A DNA stretch of 64,000 bases from Williamsia sp. CHRR-6 (GCF_018474015.1 NZ_JAHCSG010000001.1:124001-188000), one strand, 5' to 3'. Shown: positions 9,553-19,147, numbered from the stretch's first letter. Program-made: numbers and translations. Notes: generated by a model not told the origin, from the letters alone.

Positions 9553-11117
9553 CGGGGATCGTTCCCGGGCGCAGTACCGTTCTCGCCGACGTGCCGATCA
9601 GCGGCTCGAGCGCTGACCGCCCCGATCGCCACGGCCCCGCGCGCGAACTCATCGCCACGCGCACCGTATCCGTCGAACATGTCCAACGATGCCGCGGCCG
9701 GCGCCAACAGCACCGCCTCGACCGTGGCACCGGCACCCGATGCACGAGCCGCCAGCTGCCAGGCCGTCGCGACCGCTGTCGCCATCACCGCAGCGGCCGG
9801 GTCACCGCCATCGGACCCGATCACCGGCGGCACGGTCAGATCGGACGGGCCGGACGGGCCGATCGCTGTGTTCACCGCACCATCGTCGCCTGTGAACACT
9901 GTGACTATTGGGATTGTTGGGGCGTGTCGCGCAAGAGCAGCGGCGATCACGTCGCGATCGACCCCGATCACCACCGCCGCCACCAGTCGATCGGCCACCT
10001 CCTCGAACAGGTCATCGACCGACGCTCCCTTGAGCTGCCCACCACCCACCCACACGATGTGGCGGTACGCCCGGATCGACACCGCAGCCGCATGCGGGTT
10101 GGTGGCCTTGGAGTCGTCGACGAACAACACCCCATCGCGATGAGCCACCACCTCACCCCGATGCCGCCCCGGCACAAACGCGACGAGCCCCGCCGCGACG
10201 GACTCCGCCGGAATACCGATCGCCAAGGTCAACGCCGCCGCCGCAATCGCATCAGCCCGCCCGGCCGGGCCAGGCGGGACGATCATGTCGATGGCCACGA
10301 TTGAGCGCGGCGCGGACCCGAAAGCACGGTCGACGATCATCCCGTCGGACGTACCGATCTCCCCCGGCCCCGGTTCGGCCAGCCGCGCACGGACCGTACG
10401 GGCCTGCGGGCCGGCCGAGAGCCCCGCCGCGATCGGATCGTCGGCGCCGATCACCCCGATCGGTCCACGCAAGGCACCGGACTTCGCCTCGATGTAGGCC
10501 GCCATCGAGCCGTGCCATTCGAGATGGTCCTCAGCAATGTTGAGCACCACACCAGCATCCGGGGTCACCGACGGCGCCCAGAACAGCTGAAACGACGACA
10601 GCTCCACCGCCAACACCTCGACCCGCGGCTCTCGGCACAACGCATCGAGCACCGGGAGTCCGATGTTGCCGCACGCTGCGCCCGTGCGCGGCGACGCGTC
10701 GAGAATCGCCTCGACCATCGACGTCGTGGTGGTCTTGCCGTTGGTACCGGTGATCACCAGCCAGGTGCGCGGCGGTCCGAGCAGCCCGCAACGGTCGACA
10801 TGCCAAGCGAACTCGACGTCACCCCAGACCGCTGTCCCAGCCGCACGGGCCGCGGCCACCACTGCAGAATCCGGACGAAATCCTGGGGAGACGATCAGCA
10901 GTTCAGTACCGGCGATCGACTCGATCGCCGCGGCGACCCCGATCACCTCGATTCCCGCGGCGCGCACGACCGCCCCCGCACCGGGTCGATCGTCACAGAC
11001 GCGAACCCGGGCACCGCGCTGCGCGAGAAAGACCGCAGTAGACGAACACGCCGTTCCCGCACCCGCGACGAGCACCACCAGGCCATCGAGCTCGGGGAGC
11101 GTTCGCGCACCGGTCAT
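9549..11117 (-). CDS. murD: UDP-N-acetylmuramoyl-L-alanine--D-glutamate ligase MurD
   Basis: Adds D-glutamate to UDP-MurNAc-L-Ala. The 522-aa sequence has an N-terminal Rossmann-like domain (VVLVAGAGTACSSTAVFLAQ), the P-loop ITGTNGKTTTTSM near residue 122, and the C-terminal ligase domain with PGRHRGEVVAHRDGVLFVDD and SKATNPHAAAVSI. At 522 aa it is a little longer than usual (about 450-490), with extra residues in the C-terminal region. Start ATG at 11117; no strong ribosome site, and the upstream 100 bases consist of tandem repeats. Confidence 0.95.
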   Translation of the reverse strand: MTGARTLPELDGLVVLVAGAGTACSSTAVFLAQRGARVRVCDDRPGAGAVVRAAGIEVIGVAAAIESIAGTELLIVSPGFRPDSAVVAAARAAGTAVWGDVEFAWHVDRCGLLGPPRTWLVITGTNGKTTTTSMVEAILDASPRTGAACGNIGLPVLDALCREPRVEVLAVELSSFQLFWAPSVTPDAGVVLNIAEDHLEWHGSMAAYIEAKSGALRGPIGVIGADDPIAAGLSAGPQARTVRARLAEPGPGEIGTSDGMIVDRAFGSAPRSIVAIDMIVPPGPAGRADAIAAAALTLAIGIPAESVAAGLVAFVPGRHRGEVVAHRDGVLFVDDSKATNPHAAAVSIRAYRHIVWVGGGQLKGASVDDLFEEVADRLVAAVVIGVDRDVIAAALARHAPTIPIVTVFTGDDGAVNTAIGPSGPSDLTVPPVIGSDGGDPAAAVMATAVATAWQLAARASGAGATVEAVLLAPAAASLDMFDGYGARGDEFARGAVAIGAVSARAADRHVGENGTAPGNDPR

Positions 11118-11230
11118 CTCAACCGCCTACCGCACGACCCACTCAACCGCCTGCGGCTCCACCCACTCAACCGCCTGCGGCTCCACCCACTCAACCGCCT
11201 GCGGCTCCACCCACTCAACCGCCTGCGGCT
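11118..11230. repeat. 24-base tandem repeat spanning the mraY stop codon and the mraY-murD spacer
   Basis: Unit CTCAACCGCCTGCGGCTCCA plus CCCA (24 bases). Copies: 11118-11141 (degenerate), 11142-11165, 11166-11189, 11190-11213 (identical) and a 17-base partial at 11214-11230. The partial copy is the 3' end of mraY including its TGA, so the array looks like tandem duplication of that gene end. The whole mraY-murD spacer is made of it, including the bases just before the murD ATG, where the degenerate copy offers AGGCGG as the only ribosome-site-like sequence. Confidence 0.95.
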
Positions 11231-12309
11231 AGGAACTCGCTGTAGAACAGCGACAGCCCCAGCGCACACGAGATCGCGGTGAGCAACCAGAACCGGATGA
11301 TCACCGTGGTCTCAGCCCAGCCCGCGAGCTCGAAATGATGATGGAACGGGGCCATGCGGAACACCCGCCGACCCGTCGTCCGGAAGAACGCGATCTGAAT
11401 CACCACCGACACCATCTCGGCGACGAACAACGCGCCGATCACCACCATCAGCAGTTCGGTTCGGGTGGTGATCGAGAGTCCGGCGACCAGGCCACCGAGG
11501 GCCAGAGATCCGGTGTCACCCATGAAGATTTTCGCCGGGGCCGCGTTCCACCACAAAAACCCCAGGCACGCTCCGCCGGCCGCCACCGCGATCAACGCCA
11601 GATCCAGCGGATCGCGTACGTGATAGCAGCCCGAACTCGAGTTGCCGCCGCCGTCCGCCCCGCCGGCGCACGCATTGCGGTACTGCCAAAACGTCACCAG
11701 CACATAGGAACCAAGCACCATCGCCATCGACCCGGCCGCCAGCCCGTCGAGGCCGTCGGTGAAGTTCACCGCGTTGGACCACGCCGCCACGACCAACCAG
11801 CAGAAGACGACGAAAGCCACTGAACCCAAGGACACCGCATCGATGTCGCGGACGTAGGAGAGTTTGTCGCTGGCCGGGCTGTCGCCGTTGGTGTTGCGGA
11901 ACTGCAGCGCCAGGATGCCGAACAACACCGCCGCGGTGAACTGCCCGACCGACTTCGCCGTCTTGGTCAGTCCCAGGTTGCGCTGCTTGCGGATCTTGAT
12001 GAAGTCGTCGAGGAATCCGACCGCACCCAGCGCGGTGGCCAGACCGAGCACCAGCATCCCCGACGCCGACGGACCCACTCCCCCGTTGACCAGTCCGGCC
12101 AGATGAGTGCCCCAGTACCCCGCCCACAGTGCGGCGATGATGGCGACCCCACCCATCGACGGGGTGCCACGTTTGGTCTGATGCCACTGCGGGCCTTCGA
12201 CCCGGATCTCCTGCCCGAATCCCTGCCGCGAGAACACCTTGATCAGCACCGGCGTGAGCAGGATCGACACGGCCAGAGCCACCGCGCCTGCGATGAGAAT
12301 CTGGGTCAC
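11215..12309 (-). CDS. mraY: Phospho-N-acetylmuramoyl-pentapeptide-transferase MraY
   Basis: Polytopic enzyme that moves phospho-MurNAc-pentapeptide onto undecaprenyl phosphate to make lipid I. The 364-aa sequence has about ten membrane helices and the catalytic motifs [16 protein letters not shown]-like [11 protein letters not shown] (Asp pair), [25 protein letters not shown] and the [13 protein letters not shown] histidine loop. GTG start at 12309 with GGAGGG about eight bases upstream. The last five codons and stop belong to the tandem repeat array. Confidence 0.97.
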   Translation of the reverse strand: MTQILIAGAVALAVSILLTPVLIKVFSRQGFGQEIRVEGPQWHQTKRGTPSMGGVAIIAALWAGYWGTHLAGLVNGGVGPSASGMLVLGLATALGAVGFLDDFIKIRKQRNLGLTKTAKSVGQFTAAVLFGILALQFRNTNGDSPASDKLSYVRDIDAVSLGSVAFVVFCWLVVAAWSNAVNFTDGLDGLAAGSMAMVLGSYVLVTFWQYRNACAGGADGGGNSSSGCYHVRDPLDLALIAVAAGGACLGFLWWNAAPAKIFMGDTGSLALGGLVAGLSITTRTELLMVVIGALFVAEMVSVVIQIAFFRTTGRRVFRMAPFHHHFELAGWAETTVIIRFWLLTAISCALGLSLFYSEFLAAGG

Positions 12310-12349
12310 CGTCCGCTCCCTCCCTGTTCACCCACGTGCGTGATGCCGG

Positions 12350-12856
12350 TCATCCCGACGTCGCACCGAAGGTGACTGTGTATCGGTCGCTATCCAACAG
12401 GCTCTGCGCCACCAGCGACAAATCGTCGCGGCCGGTCCCCCCACCCCCAGCGAGCAGCACCACGTCGCCGTCGGCGAGGTCCTCGAGCAGCATCTGCACC
12501 GCAGCCGCAGGATCATCGACCAGGCGGGCCTCGTCGCCCCACGAGCCCTCCATCACCGCCCCTTGATGCAGGGCGCGCACCACGCGGGTGGTACCGACGC
12601 TCACGACGTAGTCGACCGCCAGACGCACCAGGAAACGACCCACTCGGTCGTGCTCCACGGCCCGGGCGTTCTCCGCAGCGCGCACGGCGTCACCGTCATC
12701 GGGCTCACCGCCCGGGCCCGCCAGCTCGCCGAGAACCGCCCAGCACCGCCGCCCCACTCCATCGCGACTGGTCTCCACCAGGTCACGCAGCACCGTACGC
12801 ACGGCGTCGGTGTCCATCGGCCCGGATCGATCGATGACGGTTATCTGTCTGCTCAC
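12350..12856 (-). CDS. MurF-derived Mur ligase C-terminal domain protein (N-terminal and ATPase domains absent)
   Basis: A 168-aa protein at the position of murF. It matches only the C-terminal domain of MurF: VLGELA (41-46), EHDRVGR (68-74) and EGSWGDEA (103-110) are recognisable. The UDP-substrate domain and the GKTTTK-type P-loop domain are absent, and the preceding bases are murE. The DAYNANP motif normally before the helix is replaced by DRSGPMDTD, and the usual VLVKAS segment reads VVLLAGGGG. The GTG start overlaps the murE stop by four bases (GTGA), so it should be translated. Third-position GC is high, as in a maintained gene. It cannot be a MurF ligase alone; a full MurF must be encoded elsewhere, or the step is done differently. 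Confidence 0.85.
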   Translation of the reverse strand: MSRQITVIDRSGPMDTDAVRTVLRDLVETSRDGVGRRCWAVLGELAGPGGEPDDGDAVRAAENARAVEHDRVGRFLVRLAVDYVVSVGTTRVVRALHQGAVMEGSWGDEARLVDDPAAAVQMLLEDLADGDVVLLAGGGGTGRDDLSLVAQSLLDSDRYTVTFGATSG

Positions 12857-14430
12857 TGAGAACTCCCCTGCTCCCGCGCGGTCAACGCCGCGGCCAGCAC
12901 GATGCGGTCGTCGAAGGGTGTGATGGTGCCGGCCACTTCCTGACCGGTCTCGTGTCCTTTGCCTGCGACCACGACGACGTCGCCGGTCCGTGCCCACCGG
13001 ACCGCGTACTCGATGGCCTGTGCCCGATCGCCGATCTCGGCGATCGGTTCTGCTGCGCGGGGACGCTCGTCGAGCGGGACCGCTTGCGCCCCAGCCAGAA
13101 CTGCGGCCCGGATGTCGGCGGGTGGCTCGTCGCGCGGATTGTCGTCGGTGATGACCACCAGGTCGGCGCCACGCGCGGCTGCCTCGCCCATGAGGGGGCG
13201 CTTGCCGGTGTCGCGATTCCCGCCGGCTCCCACCACGACAGCCACCCGCCCCGGTGTGCTTGCGCGCAGAGTGGCCAGGACGGCACCCACCGCTGCCGGC
13301 TTGTGGGCATAGTCCACCACGGCGAGGAACGACTGGCCCCGATCGACCCGTTCCAATCGTCCCGGCACCGACACCCCCGCGATTCCTGTAATCGCCTGTG
13401 CCACATCAATACCCGCACACGTCACCACCGCGACCGCCAGCAGCGCATTGGCCACGTTGTAGCGCCCGGGGATCGCCACCTCCATCGTCTGAGCAGGCTT
13501 GTTCGGTCCGACCACCTGCACCCGCTGGACCCCGGCGGGAGTGGTCACCGCGTCCCCGGCCTGCCAATCTGCCGGGGTGGCAGTGGTTCCCGCCACGGTG
13601 ACCACTCCCGGCCCGACGATGCTCGCCAGTGCGCGCCCCCACTCGTCGTCCACGCAAACCACCGCCTGACGCGCGCGCATTGGCGAATCCGGCTCGAACA
13701 GCCGAGCTTTCGCTGCGAAGTAGGCGTCCATGGTGTGGTGGAAGTCCAGGTGATCCTGCGACAGGTTGGTGAACGCACCGATCGCGAAGTCGGCCCCGGC
13801 CACCCTTCCGAGAGACAACGCGTGGCTGGAGACCTCCATGACAACGGTGTCCACACCCTGCTCCAGCATCGCTGCGAGCAGCCCCTGCAACACCGGCGCT
13901 TCGGGCGTCGTGAGGGAGGTGCGTTGGGCGACGCCGTCGATGCGCGTCCCGACCGTCCCGATGAGGCCGACGGTGCGGCCGGCCGACCGCAGCGCGGATT
14001 CGACGAGGTAACTCGTCGTGGTCTTGCCCGACGTTCCCGTGATGCCGATGAGTTGCAGATGCTGTGACGGATTTCCGTACACCCGCGCACTGAACGTCCC
14101 GAGCACCGCGCGCGGATCCGGGTGGATCACGATCGGGACGTCGAGCCCCGCCATCAGATCGGCCCCGTGCGGGTCGGTCAGCACCGCGCATGCACCCGAG
14201 GTGACCGCATCGGCGGCAAACGTCGCCCCGTGCACGCGGGAGCCGGGTAGTGCAGCGAACACGTCACCGGCGTGGGCATCCTGGGCGCGAAGGGTGATGC
14301 CGGTCGCGACGACCGTCGGGTCACCACGCACCGACGCCCCGATCAGGTCGGCGAGAGCACCGAGCGGGTTCGACACCGGGTGCACCGGACGCAGCGGATC
14401 TGGCTGCGGGGTGTTGCCGCCGTCGACCAT
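12853..14430 (-). CDS. murE: UDP-MurNAc-L-Ala-D-Glu--2,6-diaminopimelate ligase MurE
   Basis: Adds meso-diaminopimelate to the stem peptide. The 525-aa protein carries the Mur P-loop GITGTSGKTTTSYL at about 129-142, the carbamylated-lysine region DAYFAAKARLF, and DDNPRDE at 429-435, the signature that selects meso-DAP over lysine. The C-terminus has VVVVAGKGHETGQE. The ATG has a very strong ribosome site (AAGGAGGTGA). It is complete, so the truncation of the next gene does not affect it. Confidence 0.97.
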   Translation of the reverse strand: MVDGGNTPQPDPLRPVHPVSNPLGALADLIGASVRGDPTVVATGITLRAQDAHAGDVFAALPGSRVHGATFAADAVTSGACAVLTDPHGADLMAGLDVPIVIHPDPRAVLGTFSARVYGNPSQHLQLIGITGTSGKTTTSYLVESALRSAGRTVGLIGTVGTRIDGVAQRTSLTTPEAPVLQGLLAAMLEQGVDTVVMEVSSHALSLGRVAGADFAIGAFTNLSQDHLDFHHTMDAYFAAKARLFEPDSPMRARQAVVCVDDEWGRALASIVGPGVVTVAGTTATPADWQAGDAVTTPAGVQRVQVVGPNKPAQTMEVAIPGRYNVANALLAVAVVTCAGIDVAQAITGIAGVSVPGRLERVDRGQSFLAVVDYAHKPAAVGAVLATLRASTPGRVAVVVGAGGNRDTGKRPLMGEAAARGADLVVITDDNPRDEPPADIRAAVLAGAQAVPLDERPRAAEPIAEIGDRAQAIEYAVRWARTGDVVVVAGKGHETGQEVAGTITPFDDRIVLAAALTAREQGSSQ

Positions 14431-14437
14431 GCTCGTT

Positions 14438-14447
14438 CACCTCCTTG
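14438..14447 (-). promoter_or_regulatory. Strong Shine-Dalgarno site of murE
   Basis: AAGGAGGTGA on the minus strand, an almost full complement of the 16S rRNA 3' end, seven bases before the murE ATG. It supports the start at 14430 and independent re-initiation after the 178-base gap from ftsI. Confidence 0.8.
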
Positions 14448-14490
14448 CCCTCGTCGCCGTGTCACCGCCGCGCCGGAGGCCACCCGTCTC

Positions 14491-14526
14491 CGAGCATTCC
14501 GAACCCAGCGAGCATCCCAAACCTAG
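14491..14526. repeat. Degenerate 18-base direct repeat between ftsI and murE
   Basis: Two adjacent 18-base units, CGAGCATTCCGAACCCAG (14491-14508) and CGAGCATCCCAAACCTAG (14509-14526), identical at most positions. They lie in the ftsI-murE spacer (14431-14608), in which I see no gene. Confidence 0.6.
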
Positions 14527-14608
14527 CGGGCGCAGCGCCGAAACCGACTCCCGGCCCGACGCTTCGTACCTCGAACCGTCCGACGCGCACACGGTGACCG
14601 ACGATCGC

Positions 14609-16546
14609 TCAGTCGGCCTGTAGCACCAGCTTGGGAGTCGCGTTCGCCGACAGCGGGACGCGTTCACGTTGGAGCATCCACGAGGCGATGGTCTCGAAGA
14701 GCGGAGCCGCCGACGCGCCTGCCGATCCGTCGGCACTGCGCGCCGGGTTGTCGAGCATGATCCCGACCACGAACCGTGGATCGTCGGCGGGGGTGATACC
14801 GGCAAAGGTGATGTTGTAGTTCGAGTTGGAGTAGCACCCACAGCTGGGATCGACCTGCTGCGCGGTTCCGGTCTTCGCGCTGACCTGATAGCCCGGGATC
14901 GCACCCTTGGCGCCGGTGCCCTGCTGCACCCCGGTGGGGTCGGACTGCACGATGGCGCGGAACATGTTTCGGACCGTCTTGGCGGTCTGCGGGCTGACCA
15001 CCTGGACACCGCTGGGCGCGGGCTGATCATCCCCACCCGAGACCGACTTGATGATCCGTGGTGGGATTCTCAGCCCATCGTTGGCGATGGCCTGATACAT
15101 GCTCGTCATCTGCAGCAGGGTCATCGAAAGCCCCTGGCCGATGGGCAGGTTGGCGAAAGTGCCGCCCGACCACTGGCTGCGGGCGGGTACGTCACCGGCG
15201 CTCTCGGCCGGCAGACCCACACCGGTGCGGCGACCGAGTCCGAATCGATTGAGCATGTCGGCGTAGCGGGCCTCCCCGATCCGCTGGGCCAGCATCAAGG
15301 TGCCCACATTGGACGACTTCCCGAAGATGCCCGTGGTGGTGTACGGGGCGAGGCCGTGCGACCAGGCGTCGTGCACGGTGACTCCAGCCATGTTGATGCT
15401 GCCCGGGACCTGATGCACCTGGGTGGCAGTGGTGATCCCGTATTCGATTGCCGCCGAGGCGGTCACGAGCTTGTTGACCGATCCGGGCTCAAAAGGAGAG
15501 GTGACCGGCAGGTCACCCAGCTGCGCATCCTGCTGCTGCGCCAACGGCTTCGACGGATCGAAGGTGTTGTCGTTGGCCATCGCCAACACCTCGCCGGTCG
15601 TGGCGTCGAGCACGACCACCGACGCGTTGCGCGCGCCCGAGAGCTCGCGGGCGCGTTGCACCTGGGTCTGCACGAACCACTGGATGTCGGAGTCGATGGT
15701 GAGGGTGACGGTACGACCGTTCTCCGGCGGGTGCACGTTGCGGGTGCTGCCCGGGATGACCGCGCCGTCAGAGCCCTGATCGTAGGTTCGGGAACCGTCG
15801 CGTCCGGCGAGAACCGGCTGCATCGATGACTCCAGCCCGATCAGACCGTTGCCGTCGAAGTCGACGTCTCCGACGATGTTGGCCGCCAGCGGCCCACCCG
15901 GGTAGAGACGGATGTCTTGACGCTCGGCTCCCACCTCGGGGAACTCGTCTCGAATCTTCTGCGAGAGTTCAACACTCACCGATCGAGCTAGGTACACGAA
16001 CGGCTCGGTGCTCGAGAGCTGTTGTAGCAAAGATGATTCGGGCACCGAATCACCGAGCAATCGATGGATACCGGCGGCGATCTCACGCAACCGAGTGTCC
16101 GCGGTCGGCACCGATGGATCCTTGGCGTGCGCCGCATCCATGGCCGCGCGCTCCTTCACCGGCTGAAAGGTCAGCGCGCGCGCTTCGTCGGTGTAGGCGA
16201 TCGGGGTGCCGTTGCGGTCTTCGATGGCGCCCCGCTTGGCGGCGAGCACCTCGACCACGGCGCGTTGCTGAGCTGCCTGCGCCGAAAGGCCACCGGACTC
16301 GACTGTCTGCAGCACCAACAGCTTTCCCGCGACCAGCACCGCTGCGAGTCCGAGAACACCGCCGCCGACCCGCGTCCGGGTGAAGAACTGCCTGGCCCCG
16401 TCGCCACCGGCAGCGCTGCGTCGATCGTCGGTGATGGAACCAGAGTGCGGACGCCGACGTCTGCCGGTGAAGTCGACGCGATTGGGAGGCAACGAAGCGC
16501 GCGACCCTCGACCACCGGTGGGACGACGACGGCTGGACCCGGTCAT
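14609..16546 (-). CDS. ftsI: Septal peptidoglycan transpeptidase FtsI (PBP3/PbpB, class B)
   Basis: Penicillin-binding protein that crosslinks septal peptidoglycan with FtsW. From the ATG at 16546 (MTGSSRRRP), preceded by GAGGGAG, it has 645 aa; an ATG ten codons earlier lacks a ribosome site. After a basic cytoplasmic region there is one transmembrane helix (around 60-78), the PBP dimerisation region, and the transpeptidase domain with SxxK in PGSVNKLV, SxN in KSSNVG and KTG in AKTGTAQQ. A CGCYSN insertion follows the KTG motif. Confidence 0.96.
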   Translation of the reverse strand: MTGSSRRRPTGGRGSRASLPPNRVDFTGRRRRPHSGSITDDRRSAAGGDGARQFFTRTRVGGGVLGLAAVLVAGKLLVLQTVESGGLSAQAAQQRAVVEVLAAKRGAIEDRNGTPIAYTDEARALTFQPVKERAAMDAAHAKDPSVPTADTRLREIAAGIHRLLGDSVPESSLLQQLSSTEPFVYLARSVSVELSQKIRDEFPEVGAERQDIRLYPGGPLAANIVGDVDFDGNGLIGLESSMQPVLAGRDGSRTYDQGSDGAVIPGSTRNVHPPENGRTVTLTIDSDIQWFVQTQVQRARELSGARNASVVVLDATTGEVLAMANDNTFDPSKPLAQQQDAQLGDLPVTSPFEPGSVNKLVTASAAIEYGITTATQVHQVPGSINMAGVTVHDAWSHGLAPYTTTGIFGKSSNVGTLMLAQRIGEARYADMLNRFGLGRRTGVGLPAESAGDVPARSQWSGGTFANLPIGQGLSMTLLQMTSMYQAIANDGLRIPPRIIKSVSGGDDQPAPSGVQVVSPQTAKTVRNMFRAIVQSDPTGVQQGTGAKGAIPGYQVSAKTGTAQQVDPSCGCYSNSNYNITFAGITPADDPRFVVGIMLDNPARSADGSAGASAAPLFETIASWMLQRERVPLSANATPKLVLQAD

Positions 16547-16659
16547 CGCGAATCTCCCTCGGATACAGCCGAACATGGCCTACACATAGCTGAATTGTCC
16601 ACTGTTCTGGTCGATGTGGCGGTATCCGAAGTCGGCGTGGCGCATATCGACCCGGTGCG

Positions 16660-17418
16660 TCACCGTGTCGGCTGCGCCGCGGCGTCGGCCGGTGCCGAAC
16701 CAGGCAGCACGTTGGGGGCAGGCGCTGTCGCCACCTCCACCGGCGGGGCCGCCGGCGGGGCCTGCGCGGTACCCCCGACAGGGGCCGTACCCGGTTGGGG
16801 TGCTGGAGAATTGACGCCCGAGCCGACACCCATGGCTCGATCGGGAGCACCGACGGCTGGACTCGGGGTGCCGACCATCCGGGCGCGTCCGTCGGACCCG
16901 ACCACCACGCGGGGCCGGTCCTTGACCGGGATCATGCCCAGCGCCACCGCCTTGTTGGCGATGGCAACCGGCGAATCACCTGACTCGAAGGCCTTTTTCA
17001 GGGCATCTCGCCGATCGGTCAACGCCTGATTCTGCTTTCGCGCCTCCGACAGCTGATACGAGTCCTGAGCCGAACGAGTGGACAGCCAGAGCGTCAGCGC
17101 CAACCCGAACGCGAGAACGGCGATCACCAACACTGCGAACGGGATTCGCGCCACCAGTTCGGTCGGACGACTCAGCCGGGTCCGAACTCCGGCGGAGGAA
17201 CGTCGGCGATCGACGATGCCGACCGTCGATCGTTGGGTGGCACGACGGCGACGGCGGTCCAGAGCACGCTGTGCGGCAGGAGAACGGTTGGCGCGCGGCC
17301 GATCTGCGGCACCCACCCGGGAGCGTCGAGTGGTCGACCCGCGAGCACCGGGTACGTCGGCGGAATCGCCGGGCTCGTCGACGTCGGACACGCCAGCCTC
17401 CGCCTGGGCTGTACTCAT
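16660..17418 (-). CDS. ftsL: FtsL-like divisome protein (Rv2164c type)
   Basis: A 252-aa bitopic protein: an Arg-rich cytoplasmic N-terminus of ~90 residues, one membrane helix ([21 protein letters not shown], about 91-111), a short coiled-coil-like segment ([20 protein letters not shown]) and a Pro/Ala-rich extracytoplasmic tail. Position between rsmH and ftsI and the topology match mycobacterial FtsL (Rv2164c). FtsL activates FtsI/FtsW through FtsQ. Sequence conservation is low in this family, so the call rests on topology and order. The start overlaps the rsmH end by four bases. Confidence 0.88.
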   Translation of the reverse strand: MSTAQAEAGVSDVDEPGDSADVPGARGSTTRRSRVGAADRPRANRSPAAQRALDRRRRRATQRSTVGIVDRRRSSAGVRTRLSRPTELVARIPFAVLVIAVLAFGLALTLWLSTRSAQDSYQLSEARKQNQALTDRRDALKKAFESGDSPVAIANKAVALGMIPVKDRPRVVVGSDGRARMVGTPSPAVGAPDRAMGVGSGVNSPAPQPGTAPVGGTAQAPPAAPPVEVATAPAPNVLPGSAPADAAAQPTR

Positions 17419-18608
17419 CGGTTCTCCCTGTCGGTCTCGGCGATGCGTTCGATGGCCCGGACCCGGACCGGGGCCGAGCGGGGGTTGGCGGCGATCTCGG
17501 TGTCGTCGGCCCGTTCGGCGCCCCGGGTGACCAGGCGGAACGACGGCGCGGTTCCGGGCAGGTCGAAGGGCAGTCCCGGCGGTGTCGTCGAGGTGACCCG
17601 TTGCGCGAACTCGTGTTTGACGATCCGGTCTTCCAACGACTGGTAGCTCATCACCACCAGTCGACCGTCGAGGTTCAACGCGTCCAACGCGTTCGGTAGC
17701 GCTGCCCGCAGCGAGTCCATCTCGCCGTTGACCTCGATACGTAGGGCCTGAAAAGTGCGCTTGGCCGGATGGCCTCCGGTTCGGCGGGTGGCGGCTGGGA
17801 TGACACGGTAGAGCAGCTCCACCAGGCGTGCGCTGGACTCGAACGGCGCACGATCACGCTCGCGGAGAACGGCAGAGGCGATCTTGCCCGCGAAGCGTTC
17901 CTCGCCGTACGTGGAGAGGACCCGCGCCAACTCGCCGTGCGAGTAGGTGTTGAGCACGTCGGCGGCGGTCATCGGGTCGTCGGGGTTCATCCGCATGTCC
18001 AGCGGGGCGTCCACCGAGTAGGCGAACCCTCGCTCCACCTGGTCGAGCTGCATCGACGACACCCCGAGATCGAACAACCCTGCGGTGAACCCGCTGCATC
18101 CGGCCTCGGCGAGCACGTGATCGACCTCGTCGTATCGCGCCTGTACGGCCTGAAATCGAGATCCGAAGGGGGCCAGTCGTTCTCGAGCAGCTGCGAGGGC
18201 ACGGGTGTCGCGGTCGACACCGATCACGCGGATACCAGGAAACGAGGCGAGGATCAGCTCGGAATGGCCACCGGCACCCAGGGTTCCGTCGAGGAACACG
18301 GCGCCGGATCCGTCGGCCGAGATCGCGGCGACAGCGGGGGCGATCAGCTCCAGGATCCGTTCGGCCATCACCGGGACGTGGCCGTGCGCGCCCGACTTCG
18401 ATTCCACTGCAGGCCCTTTCACACACCACCCGGCTGCGGCGGTGGATCGTGGTCTCTGCCCGAGGCCGCACCTGGCGCTGGGGAAGTGCGCCAGGGTCGG
18501 TTCGGACAGAGGCCGCGTCCCACCGCGGTGGTCCGGGCGTGTCGCCGACGGTCGTGCCGACGAGCGTTGTGGTCCCGCCGCTGGTAGCGACAGCGGGACC
18601 GTGGTCAC
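17415..18608 (-). CDS. rsmH: 16S rRNA (cytosine-1402-N4)-methyltransferase RsmH (MraW)
   Basis: SAM-dependent methyltransferase acting on C1402 of 16S rRNA. I choose the GTG at 18608, which overlaps the mraZ stop as GTGA, giving 397 aa. The first ~80 residues include [14 protein letters not shown], an extension also present in the M. tuberculosis protein, which supports this start over internal ones. Core motifs: [25 protein letters not shown] (SAM site), [19 protein letters not shown], and [17 protein letters not shown]. Confidence 0.95.
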   Translation of the reverse strand: MTTVPLSLPAAGPQRSSARPSATRPDHRGGTRPLSEPTLAHFPSARCGLGQRPRSTAAAGWCVKGPAVESKSGAHGHVPVMAERILELIAPAVAAISADGSGAVFLDGTLGAGGHSELILASFPGIRVIGVDRDTRALAAARERLAPFGSRFQAVQARYDEVDHVLAEAGCSGFTAGLFDLGVSSMQLDQVERGFAYSVDAPLDMRMNPDDPMTAADVLNTYSHGELARVLSTYGEERFAGKIASAVLRERDRAPFESSARLVELLYRVIPAATRRTGGHPAKRTFQALRIEVNGEMDSLRAALPNALDALNLDGRLVVMSYQSLEDRIVKHEFAQRVTSTTPPGLPFDLPGTAPSFRLVTRGAERADDTEIAANPRSAPVRVRAIERIAETDRENR

Positions 18609-19042
18609 AGGATCGCCCCCAGCGCGGGGTTGGTCCCTCGCGAGAAGCTCTCCTCGTGGGCGCGGTTGTACTGCTCCCACATCTGCTCATCCCAAATCTC
18701 GAGATGATCGACGACTCCGTTGACCACGCAGGTCTTGCTCAGGCCGGCGTACTCACGCAGCTTCGGGCCGAGGCTGATCCGACCCTGGGCGTCGGGCACC
18801 AACTCCTCCGTGCCCGAGAACAACAGGCGCAGGTAGCTGCGTGCACCCTCGTCCACCTTGCTGGTGGATGAGGTCGCCTTCAGAGCCACCTCGTTGAAGT
18901 CAGCCGGGAGGTACACCGACAGGCAGCGATCCAGACCTCGTGTGACCATCACGCCTCCCGCCAACTGCTCTCGGAACTTCGCGGGAAGCGTCAGCCTGCC
19001 CTTGTCGTCCATCCGGTGCGTGAAGGAGCCGAGGAACGCCAC
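18605..19042 (-). CDS. mraZ: Transcriptional regulator MraZ
   Basis: A 145-aa protein of two AbrB-like swapped-hairpin repeats, starting [20 protein letters not shown] and repeating as [17 protein letters not shown]. MraZ autoregulates the dcw operon by binding GTGGG direct repeats. The GTG at 19042 has GGGAGG five bases upstream; longer in-frame starts would cover the operator-like boxes at 19093-19147 and add unrelated residues. It is the first gene of the leftward dcw cluster. Confidence 0.95.
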   Translation of the reverse strand: MAFLGSFTHRMDDKGRLTLPAKFREQLAGGVMVTRGLDRCLSVYLPADFNEVALKATSSTSKVDEGARSYLRLLFSGTEELVPDAQGRISLGPKLREYAGLSKTCVVNGVVDHLEIWDEQMWEQYNRAHEESFSRGTNPALGAIL

Positions 19043-19092
19043 GACACCTCCCGCCGACCAGAGATCGGAGTCCGGCACTCCTCCCTCTGCGC

Positions 19093-19147
19093 ACCACAGT
19101 ACCCCACCACGCCCCACTTTCCACCTCTATGAGCCACTTTCCCCCAC
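19093..19147 (-). promoter_or_regulatory. MraZ operator: six phased GTGG-type boxes
   Basis: Reading the minus strand, six pentamers occur at an exact 10-base spacing: GTGGG (19143-19147), GTGGC (19133-19137), GAGGT (19123-19127), GTGGG (19113-19117), GTGGG (19103-19107), GTGGT (19093-19097). MraZ binds direct GTGGG repeats separated by five bases upstream of its own gene in several bacteria. The array ends 50 bases before the mraZ GTG. Confidence 0.85.

Noticed and set aside
11118-11230. CRISPR-like short repeats.
   Set aside because: The copies are directly adjacent without spacers and derive from the mraY 3' end, so this is a simple tandem array; no cas genes are present.
12857-12997. Extending the MurF-like frame upstream to gain missing N-terminal domains.
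   Set aside because: Those bases are the 3' end of murE in another frame; the added residues are Arg/His/Gly-rich and unlike any Mur ligase, and the extension is only 47 residues.
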